Shown: in pieces, positions 1-10,144 of the stretch
Numbering within the stretch: the first letter of the stretch is position 1
Layout: the number at the start of each line of letters is the position of its first letter
Notes under the pieces: generated by a model
The model's input: only the letters and a program-made list of their open reading frames with translations
Told to the model about the DNA's origin: nothing
Database searches by the model: none
DNA from: Petrosia ficiformis
Lineage: Eukaryota; Porifera; Demospongiae; Haplosclerida; Petrosiidae
Assembly (NCBI GenBank): GCA_947044365.1
Contig: OX345636.1
Coordinates: 12,667,309 to 12,731,308, forward strand
Direction: 5' to 3'
DNA length: 64,000 bases
Translations under genes and position numbers: made by a program

Positions 1-1
1 T

Positions 2-1321
2 TGTGAGGAGTTTGTAGAACAGACTCTGAAGGTAGAGAGCCAACAACAAATATTGATGGAGAAACAGAGTATGTTACAAATAATGACAACAGTCAATCAA
101 GATGTCAACTCTCTCGTATTTCAACCAATAGAGGAAACGAACATACAATTTGTTAGAAATCAGAAATTAGCTGCTAAATTTGAGGGTATTGGTGAGTTAA
201 AATCTAAAACATTTGGTAAATCAGTTCTTGTCAAGAATGCTTGTTATGCTGGTACGAAATCAACCATGACTCTCAACCTCCAAACTCAAAATGGAACTCC
301 CTTTTCAATACCTGTTTGCCTCATATCATGTCAACTCTCTACTGCTGATGACAGTCAAGTGACAGCATGTGACATCAATGAGATTCAATCAGGAAAGTAT
401 GAAATTAGCTTCACTTCTCATGCCGGAGGGAAACATCTATTGACAGTATGCTTAGGAGGTGTAAATATCCCTGGTAGTCCTTTTACTAATCGCATTATTC
501 CTTTACCTGAGATGAGAGGTATACCAGTCAATATCATATCAAGACGTAATAGACCATGGGGTGTTGTGGTCACTAAGAACGAAGAGATTGTAGTAGCTGA
601 GCGAGATTCTCATTGTATCACAATACTAAACGAGGAGGGAAGGAAAGTGAGGTCACTTGGAACAAAGGAGGGGGAATTCACTAATCCTTGTGGAGTAGCC
701 ATTTCTCAGGATGGACACATTCTAGTAACTGATGATCATCGCTTACAGAAACTAACAAATGAAGGTGTTTGCTTGAGGTCAGTTGGAAGTATAGGCAATG
801 GCGCTCTTCAGTTTTGCCATCCTAATGGTATTACAGTTCATCCTACCACAGCACAAATATTCATTGCTGATACAGATAATCATCGTATTCAAGTTCTCAA
901 TAATGACCTCACATATTCCCATAGTTTTGGTAAACTAGGTTCGGCACGAAAACAATTCAAATATCCATATGATGTTGCATTCGACAATGAAGAATACCTG
1001 TATGTTGTAGATCATCATAATCACTGTATCAAGAAATTCACGCCAAAAGGACAATATATCTCACAGTTTGGTTCACATGGGTCTAATCCTGGTCAACTCA
1101 TAGATCCTACTTCCATTAACATAGATAACAATCTAGTGTATATCAGTGAGTTTGGTAACAATCGCGTGTCCATATTTGATATTCACGGATGTTTTATACA
1201 TTACTTTGGCAAGAAAGGGAGTGGAGAGGGAGAGTTTAATGGACCATTTGGTATAACAATAGATTCATTAGGTAACTTATATGTTAGTGACACATGCAAT
1301 AACAGACTAGTTGTTTTGTAG
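2..1321 (+). CDS. TRIM-type filamin/NHL protein, 3' part, cut by window edge
   Basis: The frame is already open at base 2 and runs to TAG at 1319-1321, so the 5' exon with RING and B-box lies outside the window; the ATG at 53 is internal. The visible protein starts in the end of the coiled coil (CEEFVEQTLKVE). An immunoglobulin-like filamin domain follows, roughly bases 150-490 (marked by KSKTFGKSVLVKNACY and by GGVNIPGSPF). Six NHL beta-propeller repeats end the protein, each with a D/E-x-x-N/H-R-I-x-V/I core (for example ADTDNHRIQVLNND). This is the TRIM2/3/71 architecture. Such proteins are usually cytoplasmic ubiquitin ligases or RNA-binding regulators; the specific target here is unknown. 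It is the first member of a same-strand paralogue cluster and has no disabling change in the visible part. Confidence 0.85.
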   Translation, partial: CEEFVEQTLKVESQQQILMEKQSMLQIMTTVNQDVNSLVFQPIEETNIQFVRNQKLAAKFEGIGELKSKTFGKSVLVKNACYAGTKSTMTLNLQTQNGTPFSIPVCLISCQLSTADDSQVTACDINEIQSGKYEISFTSHAGGKHLLTVCLGGVNIPGSPFTNRIIPLPEMRGIPVNIISRRNRPWGVVVTKNEEIVVAERDSHCITILNEEGRKVRSLGTKEGEFTNPCGVAISQDGHILVTDDHRLQKLTNEGVCLRSVGSIGNGALQFCHPNGITVHPTTAQIFIADTDNHRIQVLNNDLTYSHSFGKLGSARKQFKYPYDVAFDNEEYLYVVDHHNHCIKKFTPKGQYISQFGSHGSNPGQLIDPTSINIDNNLVYISEFGNNRVSIFDIHGCFIHYFGKKGSGEGEFNGPFGITIDSLGNLYVSDTCNNRLVVL

Positions 1322-2954
1322 AGCAATACAAGTTATATCTTAAACATGTAGTTCTCTTCTACTGTATGTATAATAACGTTGTGATGAATTATTATTGTTA
1401 TTATGAATTATTATTATCAGTATTATTGCATTTGTGTACAAACTCACGTAAACTATTTATTAATTCCCAATTTTAATACTGCTGTACATTAAAGCTATTC
1501 ATAGTGTCCAGGATATTGAGAGTGGTGGCAGAGTGGTGGCTGGATTCTACACTGCATTTAGTGTTGTCTATCTAGTTATATTTCATTCTGTCTCAGTAGC
1601 CTATATAGGTATTATCTGAGAGGTGGCTAATTCATCTGAGTGGTGGTTATTCCCAACCAGTGCTGACCAGTGTGGGCAGAGCACTGCATGTATTTAGTTT
1701 ATAATACATGTAAATTCATAATAATTATTAATAGCACTCGGACTAAATTGCTATACAATTAGTAGCTATTAGTGATGAGCGACTCGATACCAAAGTACTC
1801 AACACTTTGATAGCTACGTCTGAAATATGTGGTATCCAGTGATGTCCAAATATCTTTACCGATACTTGTACCAATCATCATACCTCTATTTTAATCAGAC
1901 ATACACAATTAACAGATAAAGTTTTATAACGCTTACATATTTGGAATTGAATTTGAATAAAGGGAGTGGAGAGAACTTGTATTATGAACGTATTGGTATC
2001 ACCATCGATACTGATTCCCAAACTACCTGGTATTGTATCGAAATGAAAATTACTGGTATCACCTACCATTGCTAGCTATACTATAATTATTGTGGGTATG
2101 GTCACCTAATGACATACTGGATAAGCATGTGTGTATGTAATAACATAATTAAGTTTGATTATAATTATACTTTATTTACACTGCAAAAATGAAAATAACA
2201 AATGTGTGTTAGCACAGTTGCAAGGATAATTTAATTGGTCATACAGGTTGTTAACACTGGATAATAACATGCTTGTACACATTATATCATGTCTTATATC
2301 CCATGTTCGATACACAAACAATGTTTAGAAATCTACAATGATTTAATTAAAATGTTTATTCTGCTTCTTTGTGTATACATCTATTATACAGTATAAGGAT
2401 ATGAAATTACGGATTATTGGATTATAATTAGTACATGTACATGTATATCACCATACACATAACAACCTACACAACCAATTAAATTACTATTCCTTGCAAA
2501 TGTACTAGCCAATAAATTAATTAGTTACTTAACAATTTTATTTTTGCAGGGTACACATTAGGATTACATTGAAACACTTAATACTCCACTACTTTATACA
2601 GTAACTCAACTACATGTACTTAAATATCTGCATAGAATGTGCAATTTTGTTGGTGTCTTACACAAAATGGCAGAATAGTAGGTATTTGAAATTTGAAATT
2701 CAGCAGGGAATACAAATTATTTACTATAAGTGTCTAGGTGTGGTTAGAAGGCCAGTACACTTTTTACAGTTTGTTTTTTACAGGTTTTTATATGCTGTTT
2801 TTTGAACAGAATGGATGTGATCCAATGGCATCTTTCGCAGGTATATATTTTTCCTTTAATCATCCTTAATAATTATTATGGATTATACTTATAAACTTGA
2901 GAAAAGATTATCAATCATAAGATGTGTATACATGCGTGTAGAATAGTCATTTGA
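1322..2954. other. Intergenic AT-rich sequence
   Basis: I see no supportable gene here. The stretch 1770-2078 has imperfect inverted ends (both contain a TAGC and a GATACC motif) and repeats the word GGTATC/GATACC several times, so it may be a degraded MITE, but I could not define its ends. The segment near 2640-2700 resembles other copies in the window (near 31570 and 32890) of a short dispersed sequence containing CAAAATGGC. Confidence 0.4.
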
Positions 2955-3440
2955 TACATCATTTGGTAAATCATTTCTCCTCAAAGCGACTGCTGTCTTG
3001 GTAAGAAATCAACCATATGCAGACTCACAATGGACCTCCACTCTCAGTTCCTCTCTCCCTCATCTCTTGTGAACTCTCTTCGTATGGTGATAGTCGACTC
3101 ATAGCATGTGATACCACTGAAACACAGTTAGGAAACTATGGTATAAGATTTACTCTACATACCAGAGTGAAACATCATTTGATAGTACGATTGGGAGGTG
3201 TGGATGTCACTGGTAGTCCCTTTACTATGATGAGAGGTAAACCAGTGAATATTATATCAGGACTCTGTCATCCAAGGGGTGTCTCAATATTTGATACTAA
3301 TGGACGTTTTATACAATGTTTTGACAAGAGAGGTAGTGGAGAGGTAGAGTTTAATAATCCATGTGTTACAACAATAGATTTGATAGGCAACTTGTACATT
3401 AGTGACACATACATATATTGACAGAATAGTTGTTTTGTAA
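2955..3440 (+). pseudogene. TRIM-NHL relic with most of the propeller deleted
   Basis: The segment is clearly related to the neighbouring TRIM-NHL genes. It begins inside the filamin domain (TCATTTGGTAAATCA, matching the paralogues' TFGKS), then continues in a frame encoding SVPLSLISCELSS and LGGVDVTGSPFT. After RGKPVNIISGLCHPRG the sequence jumps straight to the last two NHL repeats (VSIFDTNGRFIQC and IDLIGNLYISDT), so about four NHL repeats are missing. There is no RING, B-box or coiled coil nearby, and the reading frame shifts before base 3017. The 134-codon open frame at 3017-3421 is therefore a leftover piece. Sequence identity to the paralogues is still high, so the loss is probably fairly recent. 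Confidence 0.8.
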
Positions 3441-3740
3441 TCAAAGTTTAAACATTATATTATGTATATATACTCTTGTGCTACAATACTACTACTATTA
3501 AACTTATTATACCACGGTGCACGGGAGATTGCCATGGTAACTTTTGATGTACCGAGGGGAGATATATGCCCATAACATGCCTGTGGACAGGGAGATTTAG
3601 TGTCTAGCCACTAAATGTATTTTTATAGTTTTTATAGTAAACACTAATTAGCATAGTACTATGGTTTCTACTTGACAAGAGTGATGTCAAATGTGATTTA
3701 CTTACATACGTAATTTTGTGTTACGATGGTATAAAATACA

Positions 3741-3861
3741 TATAGCCCTGTTTGGAGGCAGTTATGGGCATATAACACCCTTGAGATAATTTGTCTCAGG
3801 CTATGCCCTCGACCAGTTATCTCACGGGAAATGTCCATAACTGCCTCCAACCAGGGCTATA
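3741..3861. repeat. Foldback (palindromic) element with GC-richer centre
   Basis: The left arm 3741-3771 (starting TATAGCCCTG) and the right arm 3831-3861 (ending CAGGGCTATA) are inverted complements of about 31 bp with a few mismatches. The middle carries a second, shorter inverted pair (GAGATAA and TTATCTC) and the word CCCTCG. It resembles the foldbacks at 24001, 25752 and 63730. I see no coding content. Confidence 0.7.
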
Positions 3862-4208
3862 TCCTATACTTATTATACATTTACACATCTATTGTAATTG
3901 TTTAATTTGAGTAAATTAAATTAAATTGAATAATCATGAGATTATTAAATTAATAATAAAATTATTAACAATAATTATACAGACCAATACAATGCATTTA
4001 TTATTATTGTGGGAGTAGTCACTTACTGTATTATATGTTGGATAAGTATGTATTACAGTAAAGATCTACATAAGTACCCACTCCCCTATTTTGATAATGC
4101 AATCAAAACAAACGCTATTCCATGCAAACATCATGGTTAGTGAATACAATAAACATTTAAGTACATGTACTGTACATGTAATATCAGTTATTATAATATT
4201 ATAAACTA

Positions 4209-4268
4209 ATAATAGATTTTTACCATATTAGGAATTAACCATACTATTTTCAGAAAGGTGGAAAAGAA
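4209..4268 (+). promoter_or_regulatory. Conserved block upstream of TRIM-NHL start codons
   Basis: A block ending in ACCATATTAGGAA (4222-4234) lies 35 bp before the ATG at 4269. The same 13 bases, with similar sequence around them (AATAGATTT), occur at 9921-9933, 22 bp before the ATG of the next paralogue. The high conservation may reflect a core promoter or 5' UTR, or only common descent of the duplicated unit. No TATA box is evident. Confidence 0.3.
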
Positions 4269-6394
4269 ATGGCTGAACAATCTTCACCAATTGCTCTTAA
4301 GGAACTTGAAGAACAACTAACATGTAATGTATGTTTGGACTGGTATACTAACCCCAAAACTCTCCCCTGCTTACACAGCTTCTGTTTGAAATGTATAGCA
4401 AAACTACCACAAGAGCCACAGGTAAACAAACATACATACACACACAAACATCTACACAAACAGTAAACAACAAAAGTATCCATTTTTATACTTACTAACA
4501 GGGAGACCATAAGTATTTCATAAGCTGTCCTTCATGTCGGAAACCTACGCAACTACCTGAAGCAGGAGCCACAGTCCTTCCTGCTGCTTTCCTCATTAAT
4601 AGCCTCTTGCAAGTACAAAACAAACTTAAGACAGTGTCACATGAAGTCGATATGAAATGCGAAATTCATCATGACCCTCTCAAAGTATATTGTGAGACAT
4701 GTGAGGAACTCATCTGTAGAGATTGTACAATTAGTCAACGCCATCAAAGTCACAAGTACAAGCTCGTTATTGAATGTTATCCTGATCATCATCAAGAGAT
4801 AGAGACCAACCTCACAACAATTAAAAGGAAAGTAGCTGACATTAACACAGCTCTGACTAAGCTTATCACTCGACAGAGTGAGGTCACAAAACAGGGAGAT
4901 GATGTCAAGAAAGAGATCCACACATACGCTCAATTAATCATAAACTTAGTTCAACAGTCAGAAAGACAGTTAGTTCAACAGATAGACACTGAAGTACAAC
5001 AGAAGATTCAATTGCTAACCAAGCAAAGAGAACAAGCAGAGACAGTCTTGAACCAGCTGAAGGGTTGTGAGGAGTTTGTAGAACAGAGTCTGAAGGTAGG
5101 GAGTCAAGAACAGGTATTGAGGGAGAAACAGAGTATGGTACAAGTAATGAGAACAGTTAATCAAGATGTCAACCCTGATGTGTTTCAACCAATAGAGGAG
5201 GCTAATATCTCATTCACTAGGAATCAAGTATTGGTTGATAAATATGAGAGTATTGGTGAGTTAAAGTCTAAAACATTTGGTAAATCAGTTCTGGTTAAGA
5301 GTGCTTGTTAGGTTGATAAGAAATCCACCATCACTCTCAACCTCCAAACTCATGATGGATCTCCCTTGTCAATTCCTCTCTCCCTCATTTCTTGTGAACT
5401 CTCTTCTGCTGACCTCATAGTAAGTGATGTGAAAGAGATCAAGTCAGGATACTATGATATCAGTTTTACTTCACATACCAGAGGGAAACATCAAATGCTA
5501 GTACAATTAGGAGGTGTGAATATTCCTGGTAGTCCCTTTACTTTTGGCGTCATTCCTTCCTTTGAGATGAGAGGTAAACCAACAAATATTATATCAGGAC
5601 TCCAAGCACCATGGGGTGTAGCAGTCACCAAGAATGAAGAGATTATAGTAGCCGAGAAAATTGCCACTCGTATTACAATGCTGAACAGAGATGGGAAAAA
5701 AGTGAGGTCATTCAGAACAAGGGGAATAAAGGAGGGTGAATTCACTAATCCTCGTGGAGTTGCCATATCGCATGATGGACACATTTTAGTAACTGATGAA
5801 CATCGACTACAGAAACTAACATTTGATGGTAATCATGTGAAGTCAGTTGGGAGTAGTAACACTGGCAATGGTCCTCTTCAGTTTAATGAACCTAGAGGTA
5901 TAACAGTTCAAGCTACTACAGGACAAATATTTATTGCTGATACACACAATCATCGCATTCAAGTTCTAAATAATGACCTCACCTACTCACATAGTTTTGG
6001 TACTAGAGGTTGGGCACCAGAACAATTGAACGGTCCATATGATGTGACATTTGACAAAGAAGGATGTGTATATGTTGTAGATTATTGTCATCACTGCATC
6101 AAGAAGTTTACACCAACAGGACAATATATATCCAAGTTTGGTTCTAAAGGGTCTAATCCTGGCCAACTTAAATATCCTGCCTCCATCATCATAGACAATA
6201 ATAATCTAGTGTATGTTAGTGAGTTGAGTAATCATCGTGTTTTAATATTTGATACTAATAGTTTTTTTCTACATTGTTTTGGCAAGCAGGGTAGAGAAGA
6301 AGGAGAACTTAATGGTCCATTTGGTATAACAATAGATTCACTAGGCAACTTGTATGTTAGTGACTATTGTAATAGCAGACTGGTTGTTTTTTAA
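4269..6394 (+). pseudogene. TRIM-NHL gene interrupted by one in-frame stop codon
   Basis: Two exons: 4269-4421 and 4502-6394, with an 80-bp intron (CAG|GTAAAC and AACAG|GGAGAC) in phase 0. The RING C3HC4 is complete across the junction (C19, C22, C34, H36, C39, C42, then CPSC at 60-63). A B-box 2 (CEIHHDPLKVYC and CRDC), a coiled coil, a filamin domain and six NHL repeats follow. Frame and domains are intact except at 5309-5311, where TAG stands after KSAC; the paralogues have a tyrosine codon there (TAT in two of them). The same frame continues to the normal terminator at 6392-6394, so the full product would be about 681 residues and the stop would leave 320. Truncation removes most of the filamin domain and all the propeller, leaving a RING/B-box/coiled-coil protein. 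It could be a young pseudogene, a polymorphic null allele, a sequencing error or a real truncated product. The context is not a known readthrough motif. Confidence 0.8.
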
Positions 6395-6761
6395 CATGCA
6401 TGCATGTATTTCTCCTGCACAGTAATTGTAATCATGATGTGGTAGTCGATTATTATATAATTAATGATGTATTATCATATTTCATATAATTATGGTGCTA
6501 CATGTGTTTGTACAAGTAGTTCTGTTTAAGTTTGTGTCCTAGCTTTATTTTATTTCATTAAGGTGACTTATTGTCTACATGTATTTTGAATTAATAACAC
6601 AATGGAAAATATGGTAGATCACAAATGAGGAGAAGTATATTACAGTGAAGAAGTACCTTGGTTTTATCTACTGGATGGTGGAGGCTGTAAATAATGTCTA
6701 CAGTGGTTTGCAGAACAGTTCATTGAATCATGTTCTATCAAGGTTAATTAGCCAAGGTGAT

Positions 6762-7015
6762 ATTGCAGCAGCATTCCTAATCTATCAAAGCTACATGTAG
6801 CTGCAATTGTGAGAATACTACCAATTACAACAGCCACTATTGAGCATACGTTCAGTAGCATGAAACTGAAGAAAACAAGGGTTCGAAGTAGAATGGGAGA
6901 GGATAAACTTGAACATACTATGTGTATGGTCATGAGAAACAGTCCAATGAAACTTTACGAGATGATAGTGGACAATTACAAAATTGCATATATACAAAAG
7001 TTTTTTATATGAGAT
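6762..7015 (+). pseudogene. hAT transposase C-terminal dimerisation fragment
   Basis: An open frame without its own ATG encodes IPNLSKLHVAAIVRILPITT, then ATIEHTFSSMKLKKTRVRSR and MGEDKLEHTMCMVM. This pattern (I-x-P-x-T-x-A-x-x-E-x-x-F-S-x-x-K ... R-S-x-M) is the hAT C-terminal dimerisation domain of animal hAT and ZMYM-like transposases. A stop just upstream (near 6758) and the lack of the RNase H-like core show that only the 3' end remains. A hAT-type MITE starts about 100 bp downstream, though nothing links the two directly. Confidence 0.75.
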
Positions 7016-7111
7016 AATCACTCATAACCTTTCAATTTTTCAGTTTTTATGACCCTCAATCCATTATTGCACTAATTAAATGGGTGTGGTTTAAGGGAAA
7101 GTGGGTGTGGC

Positions 7112-7275
7112 CAGGGGTGTGGAAATATTGAGCCAACTACCGGACATTTTGATCTATTTTTACCACTCTTGTCCTGCTCCCCATATACTTTGTATACAGT
7201 TCAGTTTCAATTTACCGGACATTCACTAGATTTATCGGACAATGTCCTGCATGACTGGCTGTTTCCACACCACTG
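7112..7275. mobile_element. hAT-type MITE, copy 1
   Basis: A 164-bp element begins CAGGGGTGTGGAAA and ends TTTCCACACCACTG, giving terminal inverted repeats of about 14 bp in the CAGRGGTG style typical of hAT. The flanking 8-mers GGTGTGGC and GATGTGGC match at 7 of 8 positions, consistent with the 8-bp target duplication of hAT elements. The body (with ACCACTCTTGTCCTGCTCCC) is shared with the copy at 35450-35612. Confidence 0.8.
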
Positions 7276-7539
7276 GATGTGGCCAACCTAAATTTCACAC
7301 ACGTGTATAAGATTAGCTTCCCCCACACCAAACAAAAATCTCTAGATAGAATGCTGAGAATACATCAAGAAATTCTATCTAGGGAACTATGCTTTTCCTC
7401 TTTGGTAACATTCTTATAGGTTTATACCTCTGTACTGACCCATCTCTTTGAGATAAATAATGTTCTCCATCAGTATTTTTAAAACATTATTATGATGTCA
7501 GCTTTTGATCATTCAGTCCGAAATGAAGCTCAAACAAAA

Positions 7540-7911
7540 CAAGATATATAGAGAAAAAAGCATCCCTATGACTGCTTTGTGGTGTCCAGCATTCAGTAAT
7601 CATAACTAACTTTTTCAAGCCTCAGCGAAACACAACAGCCTATTATAGTTATAATTTTGATTATCTACTCTCATTAAATTTTAAAAGACCTTGCAAAACT
7701 TTATGAATATATTTCAGGTAGAATAGCTAGCTAACAGTTCCAGTTTCTATGTAAGATACAAGCAACTTTCTTCCTGCTGGTCTAGTCTGTAGAGCTCAAA
7801 CACGTGTTCTAATGTGGTTCTATTATGCACCACACCCATTAATTGACCGAGTCCCCTGGAATGACACAACATCCTTAACTACATATGCAACACATACCCG
7901 CACAAGTGCCA
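7540..7911 (-). mobile_element. Dispersed MITE family A, copy 1
   Basis: This copy contains the family's end motif ATCCCTATGACTGCTTT (7562-7578), then TGGTGTCCAGCATTCAGTAA, a middle with TTTCAGGTAGAATAGCTAGC, and TTAATTGACCGAGTCCCC. The far end, which usually carries a TA repeat and the second inverted motif, is missing. No coding sequence is seen. Confidence 0.75.
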
Positions 7912-8161
7912 TAAAAAAAACATGCATGTCAATAGTTAGATAAATGGTTGAATACAGCTGTGTGCACGTATAAGTAAATGATCAATAAGATGTACATTGG
8001 AGTATCATTGTGGCACATTGAATATAACACAAAATTAGGTTCGTAAATTAAAGATGAAGAATTGGTCAGACCCTTAAACACTTGGCTTATATTCCCCAAA
8101 GGATGTTAATACATTTAATTTATCAATAAATATGTAATTACATCACACACATTACAATGTA

Positions 8162-8371
8162 CTAAGGTTGGAAATTGGCTGAAATTCTGAGATCGATTAT
8201 TACTAACTTCAAATCGATCGATAATTGAATATAATCAATGCAAGTAATTAGGTCAATTAATGTAGGAAACTCCTCCCATTTGATGATCAAAAATGTACAA
8301 ATCGATATCACAAACTTACAATTGATAATCAGAACAATTTTCAATATCGATTGATTAATCATCCCAGCCCT
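8162..8371. mobile_element. Short hAT-like MITE rich in ATCGAT
   Basis: A 210-bp element, starting CTAAGGTTGG and ending CCCAGCCCT, is flanked by ACAATGTA and ACAATGTC (7 of 8 identical), fitting an 8-bp target duplication. The ends are imperfect inverted repeats. ATCGAT-type words recur inside. It has no open frame of note. Confidence 0.6.
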
Positions 8372-9034
8372 ACAATGTCATGTAATTACATACCTGACTA
8401 AGATATGAGAATCTGAATTATCTGATTGGCTCAAGGTCATGTGACTAAGCTTGCTCTAATAAATACTATTCATTGAACTGTGATGGTCTAGTTGAATATC
8501 ATTAGTTAATCCAGGAATTTGCACCCCACCTTTATGAATATTGAATCATACGTATATATATATTTATCATGTTTTGGTTGTTAATGAGCTTTTAATAATT
8601 CTGAAATAATGTAATTACTATTCCAATAGTTTAAGAATATTTTGGCCCAGCCAGTAGGCCTTCATTAGCTGACCAGCTGAAAAAGGTCTTCAGGCTGGCC
8701 AAACATCATGTTAAAATAAGAATTGTAAAGCTCACTAACAGACAAAGAAATTCTGAGCAATGTAATTAAAAACCTCTGGATATTTAGTACTTGTACTACT
8801 AATAAAAATGTATGTCCATAATTGTTAATTTGTATAAGGTTTGCAGTGATATGCTATTTTTTAAAGTATATAAATTCATGTGATCAATTAGTAAACTGAG
8901 CAATCTGATTGGACATTATAAGACTCAGAAGGATGGGCACTATAGGCAACCAAAGTGTGCCACAAAGTGTTTTCAGTTAGTTAATTATGGATGTGGTCGT
9001 GAGGGCATCTCTCATAGTTTAGTATACATGACTG

Positions 9035-9485
9035 TTTTTGATGGCCTATGATTGCTTTCCCATGGGTTTGAACTATAATACATATATATATATATATATA
9101 TATAATATTATATGCTTGTGTCCCTTAAGCGAGTATGTGTTGTATACGTAGTTAAGGAAGTTTCATTTGGGGGCTCAGTTAATGAACAGATGCTACGTGT
9201 AAAAGAATGCATGCTTGAACTACATTTTGTAAAGACCAGTGGGAAGATTAGGAAGAACATAAAACCGCAAACAATAATAATAACTCTTGTTAAATAATTT
9301 GATACTGATATGCGGTATTTTACATGTGTAGTGTTTATGAATATAGGCACTGGTCTTCATTCATAATGTATTTTCCATCGAGCAAGGTTCTTTTGATACC
9401 ATAAGTAGGCGTCGTTCAATAAGTATGACATAAACATGCAAGTACCCTGTTATAGGGATACTTTTTTCTCAATATATCTAGTTAC
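9035..9485 (+). mobile_element. Dispersed MITE family A, copy 2
   Basis: The copy starts with TTTTTGATGGCCTATGATTG, has a (TA)n run at 9081-9104, GTATACGTAGTTAAGGAAG in the middle and ends with ATAGGGATACTTTTTTCTC. The order and orientation match the copy at 14206. The end motif is partly eroded. Confidence 0.7.
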
Positions 9486-9955
9486 ATTTGTTTTAATCAA
9501 ACTTATAATTATGGATTGTACTTATAAACGATTATCAAACATACAGCGATACAGATGTGTATAAATGTACATGTGTCTATCATAGTCATTTAACACATCA
9601 TGAAGAAGACAATCAAAATTTATAATTATGCTGATACAAATATTTCCTCCCTTGCAAAACAAACCTTGTACATGTACATGTACATGTATTTGCTAAGTGA
9701 TATAATAAATAATTGTGTATGCCTGTGTAAAGCAGTCAATATGTATGAATGTGTGTATGCCTGTACCATGTTATGTCAATTGTAGTAAATACTAATTAAG
9801 ATAAGACAACACTAATCTGATTAGGGAAGACAATTTATTAGTTATACCAATCCAATTATTCTATGCAAAGTTACTCATTATTATAATTAAATTTTATATA
9901 CTAAAAATAGATTTCCAGTTACCATATTAGGAAATTTTAGAAATGAGAAAGAGAG

Positions 9956-10110
9956 ATGGCTGAACAATCTTCTTCTACTGCTCTGAAGGAACTTGATGAT
10001 CAACTAACATGTAGTGTATGTCTGGAGCAGTATACTAACCCCAAAACTCTACAATGTCATCATTCCTTTTGTTTAAAATGTATTGAAAAACTACCACAAG
10101 AACAACAGGT

Positions 10111-10144
<34 letters not shown>

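Noticed and set aside
5309..5311. Programmed stop readthrough in the TRIM gene
   Set aside because: The TAG is followed by GTT, not by a CTA-type or other known readthrough context, and no paralogue has a stop there.
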